From: Chitinophagaceae bacterium
GTDB lineage: Bacteria > Bacteroidota > Bacteroidia > Chitinophagales > UBA10324
Assembly (NCBI GenBank): GCA_016704325.1
Contig: JADJAG010000008.1
Location: forward strand, 124,001-188,000
Direction of reading: 5' to 3'
DNA length: 64,000 bases
Below the pieces are notes generated by a model. That model was not told the DNA's origin and did no database searches. It worked only from the letters and a program-made list of their open reading frames with translations. Below are positions 9,013 through 17,243 of the stretch, piece by piece; position 1 is the first letter of the stretch, and each line of letters opens with the position of its first letter. A program made the position numbers and the translations under genes.

Positions 9013-9954
9013 CTATTTCTTCCTTAGCTTTTCTTTGCTAAAATCCACAGGACTTGGAAATGGGGCTTCCTTCATGGTGGAGGTAAATATATTATCAATA
9101 TGATTCCATTTACCTCTTCTCCATTCAAAGGCTTCATACGATCCATCCGGTACATAGGTATAAGGCAGATCCCTCGTTGATGGATCAGCAGGGATGAGGT
9201 GATCATAAGTGATCATGCGGAGGTCTTCGTCATAGTTCAAAGAAACCTGTGCATCTTCTTTGAATTCAACTATGAAGCGCCCGATTCCATTTTGATCAGA
9301 TTCCTTTCCAAAATAAAAAACAGGTGCACCAAATACCGGTTCTTTCTCTTTAGTGAAACTCAAGACCTCCAGCAATTTTTTATTACTGCGCATATTGTTG
9401 CCATCCCAACCAAACAACATGTAGTACTTTTTGCCTTTGCCTTTCACTTCAAGAATACGATAATACAATGCGCCATACCAGCGCTCATTGTCTGTAATGG
9501 TATCAGCGGCATTTGCCATATTATCTGAATAGTCATACAATGGATACAATCTCAGTTCCTTATCATCTTTGAGCTGAATAGCACCAAAGTAACGTTGCTT
9601 ACCGGTGGTAAGTGGTAGCTGCCAGTTAAAAATTCTGAAAGATTTATCATCCGGATAGAGGATGGATATTCTTTGTAAGGAGTCGAAAGGATATTCATAG
9701 GACCCTTCGAGCTTAAGTGCCTGTACCAGTTGCCTGATAAATTCATAGCATGCATTTTGGCGAATCCCCTGTTCGCTACCGTCGAGGAAAACATCAGTCA
9801 GCCGATTCAGGGTGTCTTCATACTCCCGAAGTTTAAGTGTGTTATCAGGTGGACGTTGGGCAACTGAAGCCTTGGACAGGAATAATAAAATGATTGCAGC
9901 AGTCACTGCAACTTTAAGGGAAATATTAATCAATCTATCCGGTGATGCCGTCAT
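9013..9954 (-). CDS. exported protein of unknown function
   Basis: About 313 residues from the ATG at 9954 (a TTG at 9960 is the only longer option). An N-terminal hydrophobic segment ending KASVAQRPP is a signal peptide or anchor. The rest is a soluble, aromatic- and charge-rich beta protein (RYFGAIQLKDDKELRLYPL, YYMLFGWDGNN, GRFIVEFKEDAQVSLNYDED). It resembles conserved secreted proteins of Bacteroidota with no assigned role. It has no lipobox and no T9SS tail, so it is probably periplasmic. Confidence 0.65.
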   Translation of the reverse strand: MTASPDRLINISLKVAVTAAIILLFLSKASVAQRPPDNTLKLREYEDTLNRLTDVFLDGSEQGIRQNACYEFIRQLVQALKLEGSYEYPFDSLQRISILYPDDKSFRIFNWQLPLTTGKQRYFGAIQLKDDKELRLYPLYDYSDNMANAADTITDNERWYGALYYRILEVKGKGKKYYMLFGWDGNNMRSNKKLLEVLSFTKEKEPVFGAPVFYFGKESDQNGIGRFIVEFKEDAQVSLNYDEDLRMITYDHLIPADPSTRDLPYTYVPDGSYEAFEWRRGKWNHIDNIFTSTMKEAPFPSPVDFSKEKLRKK

Positions 9955-10043
9955 TTTCAAGTAAACAAATATAAGCGAACCGGAGTAACGAGATAGGTTC
10001 CGTTTTATTGGAGTAACATTATAATCGACTATCGGGATGCAAT

Positions 10044-10505
10044 TTATTTCGCGAGCGGGTCAAATGACATCAATTGTTTTCCGGAAGCATCATTCAAAAC
10101 CAACCTGCCCTCATACACTGAATAATTATTCACGTTGGCAATTGTGCTTAAAAACGCTGTCTCCATTTTCATATCAGGGCACATCATTCTTGTGCCGGCG
10201 AGATTGCTTAAAGTAATTTTTTCTTTTTCATTTGTGAATCCTCCGGTAAATGAATTGCAGCCACTGTTACCACTTACTTGCATGTTTTGCGGATCAAATG
10301 CAAGAGTGGGTATTGACGTTCCATCAGTTACATTCACTTTCTGGCCGTTCAAAGAAAACAGCCGCCAGTTACTCTGAGATAAAGCAGTGAGTGACTTTGA
10401 AAGTTTTTCCCCTGAAGTGGAAGATGGCGTATTACATGACAAAACGAAACCGGTAAGTACCAAAAAAGCGACAAACGTAATATTACTTCTATTAATTGAA
10501 TTCAT
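10044..10505 (-). CDS. META/HslJ domain lipoprotein
   Basis: 153 residues. A lipobox (TGFVLSCNT) ends the signal peptide. Residues about 45-150 form a META domain: NWRLFSLNGQKV, FDPQNMQVSGNSGCNSFTGG (the conserved GxxGCN turn), LAGTRMMCPDM and LVLNDASGKQLMSF. HslJ-type META proteins are linked to heat-shock, novobiocin resistance and envelope quality in other bacteria. The stop lies about 80 bp from the next minus-strand gene and the start 21 bp after the thiolase stop, so co-transcription with the thiolase is possible though functionally unexplained. Confidence 0.85.
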   Translation of the reverse strand: MNSINRSNITFVAFLVLTGFVLSCNTPSSTSGEKLSKSLTALSQSNWRLFSLNGQKVNVTDGTSIPTLAFDPQNMQVSGNSGCNSFTGGFTNEKEKITLSNLAGTRMMCPDMKMETAFLSTIANVNNYSVYEGRLVLNDASGKQLMSFDPLAK

Positions 10506-10526
10506 AATTCTGGAAGTATTCTTAAA

Positions 10527-11705
10527 TTAATTAAGGTTCTCAATTACGATGGCGCTTGCACCACCGCCGCCATTGCAAATACCTGCCACTCCAATTTTCT
10601 TCCCTTTTTGTTTCAGGGCGCTGAGAAGTGTAATGGTAATTCTTGCACCTGATGTACCGATTGGATGTCCTAAAGCTACCGCACCTCCAAAAACATTAAC
10701 GGAAGCCGGATCAAGATCTAACAACTTATTATTGACAATGGAAACAACTGAAAAAGCTTCATTGATCTCTGCCAGGTCGGCATCTTTCATTTCCAACCCG
10801 GCCATCTGCATCGCTTTCGGCATTGCCTTAGCAGGTGTGGTGGTAAACCATGTTGGATCCTGGGAAGCATCAGCAAATCCTATGATTTTTGCAAGTGGTT
10901 TTAGTCCGAGCTCTTTTACTTTCTGCCCACTCATTAAAATAACAGCTGCAGCGCCATCATTTATTTTAGATGCATTTGCTGCAGTAATAGTACCGTCCTT
11001 TTGAAAGGCCGGTCGTAAAGTTGGAATCTTATCAAACTTCACTTTCTTCACTTCTTCATCCTCACTAATAAGTATTTTATCTTTCCCGGAGGTAACTTCC
11101 ACGGCAACAATCTCCTCTTTGAATGCCCCTGATGCAGCTGCTTTTATCGCACGATTGTATGATTCTACAGCATAGTTATCCTGGTCTTCGCGGCTTACTT
11201 TAAACTCCTTAGCACATATTTCTCCGGCATTACCCATAGCAAAATCGCTGTAAGGGTCCCATAAACCATCTCTTATTATTGAATCTATAATTTGGCCATG
11301 ACCATAACGATAGCCTGTTCTTGCCTTTTCAAGGTAGTATGGCGCATTTGACATGCTTTCCATGCCGCCTGCCACTACAATATCATTTATTCCCATCATT
11401 ACCGACTGAGCACCTAACATAATAGACTTCATGCCTGATGCGCATACTTTATTAATAGTTGTACATGGAACGTTGGTAGGGATGCCTGCGGCTATGGAAG
11501 CTTGCTGTGCAGGTGCTTGTCCGACATTGGCACTGAGCACATTACCCATATACACCTCCTGAACCTGGTCCGGAACGATTCCGGCTCTTTCAATAGCTGC
11601 TTTTATTGCAATGGCTCCCAACTGCGGGGCGGTAAGGGATGAAAGAACACCACCTAAGCTTCCAATGGGAGTTCTTGCTACTGATAAAATATACACTTCG
11701 TTCAT
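10527..11705 (-). CDS. acetyl-CoA C-acyltransferase (thiolase)
   Basis: 392 residues, full length. The nucleophile Cys88 is in NKVCASGMKS, the catalytic His is in ALGHPIGTSGARI (about residue 348), and the second cysteine is in GICNGGGGAS (about residue 378); NEAFSVV is also present. The enzyme condenses two acetyl-CoA to acetoacetyl-CoA or cleaves 3-ketoacyl-CoA. No beta-oxidation or butanoate partners adjoin it, although an acyl-CoA transferase lies 8 kb away at 19384. Its promoter region faces the universal stress protein gene at 12068. Confidence 0.93.
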   Translation of the reverse strand: MNEVYILSVARTPIGSLGGVLSSLTAPQLGAIAIKAAIERAGIVPDQVQEVYMGNVLSANVGQAPAQQASIAAGIPTNVPCTTINKVCASGMKSIMLGAQSVMMGINDIVVAGGMESMSNAPYYLEKARTGYRYGHGQIIDSIIRDGLWDPYSDFAMGNAGEICAKEFKVSREDQDNYAVESYNRAIKAAASGAFKEEIVAVEVTSGKDKILISEDEEVKKVKFDKIPTLRPAFQKDGTITAANASKINDGAAAVILMSGQKVKELGLKPLAKIIGFADASQDPTWFTTTPAKAMPKAMQMAGLEMKDADLAEINEAFSVVSIVNNKLLDLDPASVNVFGGAVALGHPIGTSGARITITLLSALKQKGKKIGVAGICNGGGGASAIVIENLN

Positions 11706-11985
11706 GGTCGGGATTATTTAGTGAATGTAAACAGTATCGTTTTAAAACGCGCAAATTTAAGGTAGTTATCCTTGCGAACAAACCGTTTAGATAATTAATT
11801 CACTGCTCCTGCTATCACAGGATTCGTCAACGGACCGCACAGCAAACGGTTTCCAACAGCTTTCCAGCTGATCATCAGCTCTTACTATTTCCTGTAACAC
11901 GACTGGCTTGTAAAAGACTTTCATTGAATACAGTTAAAGAATTCTAAAAAAATCGGTTCTGACAAATTAAAATCATTTGTTGTGG

Positions 11986-11997
11986 TGATATCAGTCA
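11986..11997 (+). promoter_or_regulatory. candidate FNR/CRP-type operator
   Basis: TGATATCAGTCA, TGA-N6-TCA spacing, centred about 30 bp upstream of the TA of the TAATTTTG element at 12022. That is close to the class II position (-41.5) used by FNR/CRP activators. One of five similar sites upstream of genes in this cluster. Confidence 0.5.
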
Positions 11998-12021
11998 TGC
12001 TTTCCTCGTTTAGTAGTAAAC

Positions 12022-12029
12022 TAATTTTG
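12022..12029 (+). promoter_or_regulatory. promoter -7 element for USP gene 12068
   Basis: TAATTTTG matches the Bacteroidota -7 consensus TAnnTTTG exactly. The start codon follows 38 bp later. No convincing -33 TTTG stands 19 bp upstream; instead the TGATA..TCA site occupies that side, which fits activator dependence. Confidence 0.5.
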
Positions 12030-12067
12030 AGTAGGTTTTCTTTAACAGATGTTAAAATCATAAAGCC

Positions 12068-12898
12068 ATGAAAAAAATACTGGCAGTATTTGATGGTGTG
12101 AATTATTCAGGCAACACCTCAAATTTTGGTATTGAACTGGCCCAAAAAACTGATTCACTCCTGGTTGGCGTATTTCTGCATGACCTGACTTATTCCAGAT
12201 TTGTGTATACTTATGCATGGGATGTGCCCACGCAATACTATTATGGATTCCAGGAAATTGAGGAGCAGGAGAATCTTAAAATAAAAGAGAATGTAGAAGT
12301 ATTCAAAAAGTTTTGCAGTGCGGCAGGAGTTAAACACAAGATTCATCTTGACAATGGTGTTCCACTGCAGGAATTGCTGAAAGAAAGCGCTTTTGCTGAC
12401 CTTATTTTAATTGATACAACCACCAGTTTTCTAAAAATTGGCGATCGCTCACCCAGTATTTTTCTTAAAGATCTGCTGAGTGAAGCCAAGAGTCCTATCT
12501 TAATACTACCAGATAAGCAGCAGGTAATAAAGGATGCAGTGATTGCTTATGACGGCAGCGATTCAAGTGTTTTTGCGCTAAAGATGTTCAGCTACCTGTT
12601 TCCCGAATGGGATAATCTCCCAACAACAGTATTAACGGTGAACCACTCCACCTCCAACCACATTCCGAAGAACAGAGATCTGAAAGACCTTGCCGGTTTG
12701 CATTTCAAAAACATTACTTATGAAGTGCTCAATGGCGAACCTGAAACAGAAATTAAGAAGCATCTCCGCAAGCACCCCGAATCAATTGTGATCATGGGTT
12801 CTTATGGCAGAAGCACGTGGTCGAGAATGTTTCATGCCAGCCTCTCCAATAAACTGCTGCAGGATGTAAAAGTGCCGTTGTTTATAGCACATCAATAA
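12068..12898 (+). CDS. universal stress protein, two-domain
   Basis: 276 residues, two Usp repeats. The N-terminal domain begins KKILAVFDGVNYSG and runs to about residue 150; the second starts at DAVIAYDGSDSSVFALKMF. The C-terminal nucleotide loop reads IVIMGSYGRSTWSRMFHAS, that is G-x2-G-x9 with Ala where Gly normally closes the ATP-binding motif, so nucleotide binding may be weakened. Residues about 40-70 carry an unusual aromatic-rich insert (YSRFVYTYAWDVPTQYYYGF). First gene of the stress cluster, with its own FNR-like site and TAnnTTTG element. Confidence 0.85.
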   Translation: MKKILAVFDGVNYSGNTSNFGIELAQKTDSLLVGVFLHDLTYSRFVYTYAWDVPTQYYYGFQEIEEQENLKIKENVEVFKKFCSAAGVKHKIHLDNGVPLQELLKESAFADLILIDTTTSFLKIGDRSPSIFLKDLLSEAKSPILILPDKQQVIKDAVIAYDGSDSSVFALKMFSYLFPEWDNLPTTVLTVNHSTSNHIPKNRDLKDLAGLHFKNITYEVLNGEPETEIKKHLRKHPESIVIMGSYGRSTWSRMFHASLSNKLLQDVKVPLFIAHQ

Positions 12899-13086
12899 AA
12901 TTCAAGCAACAGCAGGTATTGGTAAACTCACTTCAAACTAATATGCTGAAGCTTTATGTTGTGAAAAGGTTGGTCGCTACTTGTTTTAACATCCAAAGGA
13001 AGTTTCTCCTGCTCCGGAACAAATAAATCATACTCATCTCCAATTGTTATAACTTTCTTTTGCTTTTGTCGGAGGATTGGGGGCAG

Positions 13087-13593
13087 TCATGTTGTAATAA
13101 ACAGAATATTGCAGTGATTTAACTTTTCGAAAAACAAGAATTGCACTTTCCTGGTTTTGAGTTCATAAATAAGGGTCTCCAGCCCGTTCCAAATCAAAAA
13201 CCAGCCTGCAGGTTCCAGGATTACCCGTATTACACTGAATAAAAAACTCGCGGCATTGATATAATCTACATATGCTGCCACAATCATAAGTATAAAGCCA
13301 AGTAGTGTAAGTAACAATCCCTTTCTTCTCAGGTGATGTATCTCAGACCCTATTGCAAGATGCTGGTTTTGGAAATACTGTTTTAGGCTTTGCACTATCC
13401 CGGCTTCCAACGGGGGCTTACGCACATCGTCCGGAAGGTGCAGTAACAATTCGCTGACAGGTTCCCTGATCTCCTTGGCGTTTCGCTTCAACTCATGAAT
13501 AAAATCTTCAGAAACAAGGCGTTTAGAGAAATGCCTGGAATCAAAATCTGAATAGAGATCATCGTATGTATCTAACCAAATGTTGAGTTCCAT
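13087..13593 (-). CDS. membrane protein of unknown function
   Basis: 168 residues. The N-terminal half is soluble and acidic/helical (ELNIWLDTYDDLYSDFD, FIHELKRNAKEIREPVSELLLHL), then two transmembrane helices (LLLTLLGFILMIVAAYVDYI and a second around ILEPAGWFLIWNGL), then a basic tail. The topology suggests a cytoplasmic sensor- or scaffold-like domain on a membrane hairpin. I do not recognise the family. It lies within the stress cluster and may belong to it. Confidence 0.65.
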   Translation of the reverse strand: MELNIWLDTYDDLYSDFDSRHFSKRLVSEDFIHELKRNAKEIREPVSELLLHLPDDVRKPPLEAGIVQSLKQYFQNQHLAIGSEIHHLRRKGLLLTLLGFILMIVAAYVDYINAASFLFSVIRVILEPAGWFLIWNGLETLIYELKTRKVQFLFFEKLNHCNILFITT

Positions 13594-13631
13594 GATACCA
13601 TTAATTTTAAGTGCAATCTATTACCTGCTTA

Positions 13632-13676
13632 GTAAAAAATCTGATGGCCGTTGCTTTTTGAAACAACGACCATCAG
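13632..13676 (-). terminator. rho-independent terminator after 13709 gene
   Basis: Inverted repeat CTGATGGcCGTTG / CAACGaCCATCAG with a 10-base loop; on the minus strand it is followed by ATTTTTTACT. It ends the transcript of the small secreted protein at 13709-14107. Confidence 0.8.
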
Positions 13677-13708
13677 AAAGCATATTACTGCCTGATCTTG
13701 CTAACTTG

Positions 13709-14107
13709 CTATTTTATAACCGCACCTACACGTGCACTGATACCTGCACCTGAAACAAATACCTGATAATTTCCAGGTCCATATGGAGTAAGATCAAGAG
13801 CAATTGCATTATTGCCTACAACAGCTACTGCATCAACTACAAATAATGGTATGCCATTGCTGGTCATTACACTTATACCTACTTTGCCACTCATGTCGGC
13901 AACGAAACGCACCGTAATCGGTCCACTGGAAGGGTTCGGTACAACGGAAACAACCGGACGAGATGTCATTATCATTTCCTCAGTAGTTGCTGCTACATAA
14001 GTAAGATTCACGGTATTAAGGGTTTGGGAGTACAAAATTCCACTGCTAAGTAGAATAATTGCGAATGCTGCGAAGAGCAGTTTTGGATTTAAATTCCTGG
14101 TTTTCAT
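13709..14107 (-). CDS. small secreted protein, almost only a T9SS-type C-terminal domain
   Basis: 132 residues. A signal peptide ends near SSGILYSQ (residue 28). After a short linker (LTYVAATTEEMIMTSR) comes VVSVVPNPSSGPITVRF, the opening of a T9SS type-A sorting domain, continuing through VGISVMTSNGIPLF and LTPYGPGNYQVFVS to an ARVGAVIK end. There is no cargo domain between signal peptide and sorting domain. It could be secreted and cleaved as a peptide, or a diverged domain used structurally. It is monocistronic with a strong terminator. Its place among stress genes is notable. Confidence 0.75.
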   Translation of the reverse strand: MKTRNLNPKLLFAAFAIILLSSGILYSQTLNTVNLTYVAATTEEMIMTSRPVVSVVPNPSSGPITVRFVADMSGKVGISVMTSNGIPLFVVDAVAVVGNNAIALDLTPYGPGNYQVFVSGAGISARVGAVIK

Positions 14108-14307
14108 ATTGATTAATTTTCAGTAAAGTTATACGCGGCCAAAAAGGGTGTTTATGATAAATGTTACTTCCTAAGATGACTTTTGTTAGCAGCAAATAAC
14201 GTGTTGCTGCAAAAAAGACAGGGTGTTTCATTAGTTATTTTCATGATGTAATTTATGTCTTCAAACAAAATAGCCTGCTGTTTGCGTATCGCTTCCGGCT
14301 GAAAACA

Positions 14308-14319
14308 TGATAAATATCA
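14308..14319 (+). promoter_or_regulatory. candidate FNR/CRP-type operator
   Basis: TGATAAATATCA, a TGAT-N4-ATCA palindrome, centred 52 bp upstream of the TA of the TACTTTTG element at 14366. This would be about -66 from the start of transcription, a class I activator position. Confidence 0.5.
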
Positions 14320-14365
14320 AACGGCCATGCAACCAATATCATACAGACCATAACAAACCACCCTT

Positions 14366-14373
14366 TACTTTTG
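14366..14373 (+). promoter_or_regulatory. promoter -7 element for gene 14399
   Basis: TACTTTTG matches TAnnTTTG exactly. It lies 26 bp before the ATG. No TTTG stands 19 bp upstream, again consistent with a promoter that needs an activator. Confidence 0.5.
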
Positions 14374-14398
14374 ATGCGTTCATTAAAAAATATCGGCA

Positions 14399-15091
14399 AT
14401 GAAAACAAACTTGATTGATAAGCAGGAAATCACCTACCAGGCAGGTGACCAAACTATTACAGGAGACCTTGTAATTCCCGCAAATGCGAAAGCCATTGTT
14501 ATTTTTTGCCATGGCATTAACAGCAGCAGACATAGTCCAAGAAATATTCCGGCAGCAGATTTACTTAACCATTCCGGCATTGCGACCTTACTGATCAGTA
14601 TCGAGAAAATTGATGAGGATCTTTTCCTGAAGGGAAGTAACCTCCATGTACTGTCCAACAGGTTTGCCGATATTACCAGGGCCGTGCTATCTGACAGCCG
14701 GACAGAGAAACTATCCATTGGCTATTTTGGATCAGGAACAGGTGCAGCTGTTGTGTTAGCAGCCTCCACCAAATTCCAGCATGAAGTGAAAGCTATAGTT
14801 TGCCGCGGTGGCAGGCCGGAAGAAGCGGTCGCATTGCTAGATCAGGTAAAAGCAGTCACACTATTGATTTGCGGGGAAAATGATAAAGAAGGTATTGCGT
14901 TGAATGAAATGACAAAAGATCATCTTAAAGTGCCCTGTGAATTGAAAATAATCCCCGGCGCTTCCCGGCTATTTGAAGAAAGGGGTAAATTGGGAGAAGC
15001 GGCGCAACTTGCGCTGGATTGGTATTATAAACACCTGTTGCCCTCAGCAGAGAAGCAACCACATCAGGCTAACATGCAGCATATTAATTAA
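14399..15091 (+). CDS. dienelactone-hydrolase-like alpha/beta fold protein, catalytic residues lost
   Basis: 230 residues, matching the alpha/beta hydrolases that in other bacteria are found next to, or fused to, phosphoribosyltransferases. Visible family blocks are FCHGINSSRHSPRN (oxyanion region), IGYFGSGTGAAVV, VCRGGRPEEA, LLICGENDKEGIALN and IIPGASRLFEE. From memory the family nucleophile motif is GASTG and the histidine motif GATHLFEE. Here they read GSGTG (Gly113 in place of Ser) and GASRLFEE (Arg190 in place of His), while the acid Asp162 remains. It is therefore probably not a classical serine hydrolase. It has an FNR-like site and sits between stress protein genes. Confidence 0.8.
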   Translation: MKTNLIDKQEITYQAGDQTITGDLVIPANAKAIVIFCHGINSSRHSPRNIPAADLLNHSGIATLLISIEKIDEDLFLKGSNLHVLSNRFADITRAVLSDSRTEKLSIGYFGSGTGAAVVLAASTKFQHEVKAIVCRGGRPEEAVALLDQVKAVTLLICGENDKEGIALNEMTKDHLKVPCELKIIPGASRLFEERGKLGEAAQLALDWYYKHLLPSAEKQPHQANMQHIN

Positions 15092-15105
15092 GCAGCCTGA
15101 TAGAA

Positions 15106-15161
15106 TTGAGTATTGAGTATTGAGATTTGAGTATTGAGATTTGAGTATTGAGTATTGAGTA
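15106..15161. repeat. heptanucleotide tandem repeat
   Basis: Eight consecutive 7-base units, TTGAGTA with two TTGAGAT variants, between the stop of the hydrolase-like gene and the convergent stress protein gene. The same heptad appears inside the dispersed elements at 25979, 44640 and 59427. Repeat number could vary by slippage. Confidence 0.85.
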
Positions 15162-15178
15162 GCCAAATCATCCACCAA

Positions 15179-16018
15179 TTATTCAGGCAGATTAAAAGCC
15201 ACTAAGGGCACCTTTGTTTCATAGATCAGGTTTTCTGTGCGGCTGGTAAAAAACATCCTGCCAAGCCAATTATGCTTATGCCTGAACATGATTAGCATGT
15301 CGGGATGATGGCGGGCAATTAGTAACTTGAGGTCTGTGGCAACGGATTGACCGAATGTAGTAGCTTCCACATACAACTTGAGTTTCTTGTATGACCTGCG
15401 TTTGATAATGCTTTGTGCCTGCGCTATCAGTTTTTCATCCTTCAGCGTTTCATCGGCTATATGTGCCACTTCCAATGTGGCATTAAATATTTTTGCAAGC
15501 GGCAATGTGAAAGCCAGTTCTTTCCTGATGTTCGTGAGATCAGAAGCATGGAGCATCTTCTTTAAAGGAACATAATCGTAAGATTCCGGAACTGCAATTA
15601 CAGGCACCTTAGCACTTGCGATTACATCTGCCGTACTGCTGCCGAACAACACTTTTCGCATTTTTGAAGTTCCTCTTGCACCCATGATGATCAGGTCGGT
15701 ATCGGTCTTTTTCACTACATCCAGCATTTGCTCTCCTACTGTAAAGCCCTGTGATACGAGGCAACTTACCCTTCCTGCCGGCATCTTCATTTTCGCGGAA
15801 GCGAACATTTTTACTGCATAAGCCTCCAACTGCTTTTGTACAGCGTCCTTATTTATATCAATCATCATCATGGAAGCTTCAGGTGGTGCAGCAACGGGTA
15901 TCAGCACACCATGAAAAAATACATAACGGCAATCAATTTTCCCGGAAAGCCGGAGGGCATACCTGATGGCATTGTCGGCATTCTTTGAAAAGTCGGTAGG
16001 AAGCAAAACGGTAATCAT
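15179..16018 (-). CDS. universal stress protein, two-domain
   Basis: 279 residues. The N-terminal Usp domain starts ITVLLPTDFSKNADNAIRYA and has an intact nucleotide loop, IIMGARGTSKMRKVLFGSS, followed by ADVIASAKVPVIAVP. The second domain (from about residue 150, KKMLHASDLTNIRKELAF) lacks the glycine loop and ends FFTSRTENLIYETKVPLVAF, typical of Bacteroidota two-domain stress proteins. A less regular inverted repeat, TGATcccccgATCA, lies 65 bp upstream at 16077-16090. It precedes the AI-2E permease gene downstream of a second stress protein in the same orientation. Confidence 0.9.
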   Translation of the reverse strand: MITVLLPTDFSKNADNAIRYALRLSGKIDCRYVFFHGVLIPVAAPPEASMMMIDINKDAVQKQLEAYAVKMFASAKMKMPAGRVSCLVSQGFTVGEQMLDVVKKTDTDLIIMGARGTSKMRKVLFGSSTADVIASAKVPVIAVPESYDYVPLKKMLHASDLTNIRKELAFTLPLAKIFNATLEVAHIADETLKDEKLIAQAQSIIKRRSYKKLKLYVEATTFGQSVATDLKLLIARHHPDMLIMFRHKHNWLGRMFFTSRTENLIYETKVPLVAFNLPE

Positions 16019-16147
16019 GGCGATGTGATTTAAGTGAATCTATCTGGCTAAATGAACTGCAATATGCTGAACTTATTGATCGGGGGATCACATAAGACAA
16101 CACAAACCTTAAGTTCAGCATTAATTTTCCTTTTTACGATCATTACT

Positions 16148-17203
16148 TTATTTAGTTGTTAGCCTTCCACCCTGTTCCCCAAGTAACCTGGCAACCGGCT
16201 CCCATCCATTAGTTCTGTCAGCAATTAGTTTTATTATAGCCACGAATGGTATGAAAAGAATCATGCCTGAACCACCCCACAGAATTCCGCCTGCAATTAC
16301 AGCTACCAGTATCACGAGGGTATTCAGGTGTAACCTGCTCCCTACTACATAAGGGTAAATTACATTTGCTTCAAGATATTGAACCACACTGAAAACAGCG
16401 ATTACACCAATCGGGTACCAGGCAGAATCATAGGTGATCCATGAAACCGCAATAGGCAATAATGCCGCCACCATAATACCCACATAAGGAATGAAGGTGA
16501 GAATGGATGCAATAAATCCAAAAAAGAAGGCACGTTCAATTCCCAACATCAGTAATCCGATGCTGTTTAGTATACCCACTATCAGGTAAACAATCAGCAT
16601 CCCACGAATAAAATTGTGGTACTGATGAATGGTTTCAAAAAGAATCTCCTGTAGCACGACTCTTTTCTCTGACGGGAAAAAGCTGAACAGCACTTCAACA
16701 AATACACCTCTGTAATGCAGGATAAGCACTGCATACACCGGGATAATTACCATCAATACGAAAGAGATGCCCGAAGTAAATAACAAATTTTTGATGAGGG
16801 AGAGAATGCCTGCAGTGGAGTTTTTTAAAGCCGTACTGAACCATTCTTCCTGCTGCTCCTGTGTAATATGGAAATGCTCATTGATGTATCTGCTCCCTGC
16901 CAGAATGCTCTCCAGAAGCTGTGTGCTCAGGGTATCCCATTCACTTGCAAAACTGACAATTTGCTGAAGCAATAAAGCTACCAATGCCAGCAATAACAAC
17001 ATTACTACAGATACTGCTGCAATAATGGCAAGCATTCCGGGTACTCCCTTTTGCTGCATCCATTTTACAGCCGGATAGACGATGAAGCTTATCAATAAAG
17101 CAAAGCTTAACGGAATAAAAAGCGGCTTGCCTATATAAAGCACCACGCCTCCAAGAACAAAGCAAATAAGATAATTCGCGAAGTCACTTCTGTTTGCAAT
17201 CAT
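16148..17203 (-). CDS. AI-2E family transporter (permease)
   Basis: 351 residues with about seven to eight membrane helices. Paired helices open the protein (LICFVLGGVVLYIGKPLFIPLSFALLISFIVYPAVKWM), a long amphipathic middle part follows (about residues 85-150), and the family block LLMLGIERAFFFGFIASILTFIPYVG with VVGSRLHLNTLVILVAV lies in the last third. AI-2E proteins are named for autoinducer-2 export, but many transport ions such as sodium or protons. The gene lies 40 bp after the stress protein at 17244 and is probably co-transcribed with it. Confidence 0.9.
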   Translation of the reverse strand: MIANRSDFANYLICFVLGGVVLYIGKPLFIPLSFALLISFIVYPAVKWMQQKGVPGMLAIIAAVSVVMLLLLALVALLLQQIVSFASEWDTLSTQLLESILAGSRYINEHFHITQEQQEEWFSTALKNSTAGILSLIKNLLFTSGISFVLMVIIPVYAVLILHYRGVFVEVLFSFFPSEKRVVLQEILFETIHQYHNFIRGMLIVYLIVGILNSIGLLMLGIERAFFFGFIASILTFIPYVGIMVAALLPIAVSWITYDSAWYPIGVIAVFSVVQYLEANVIYPYVVGSRLHLNTLVILVAVIAGGILWGGSGMILFIPFVAIIKLIADRTNGWEPVARLLGEQGGRLTTK

Positions 17204-17243
17204 GTATCTGATTAAGGCTGATCCTCAGCACTAAATTTTATAA

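Larger units (their letters stand above)
11706..12067. other. divergent intergenic region, thiolase / USP
   Basis: No gene is seen in these 362 bases. They hold the divergent promoters. Noted signals are a perfect palindrome AGCTGATCATCAGCT at 11866-11880, an FNR-like TGATA..TCA site at 11986-11997 and a perfect TAnnTTTG element at 12022-12029 reading towards the stress protein. Confidence 0.7.

Noticed and set aside
16077..16090. TGATCCCCCGATCA upstream of the USP at 16018 as a sixth regulon site
   Set aside because: Spacing is two bases longer than the other sites and no TAnnTTTG element lies at a fitting distance; kept only as a remark.
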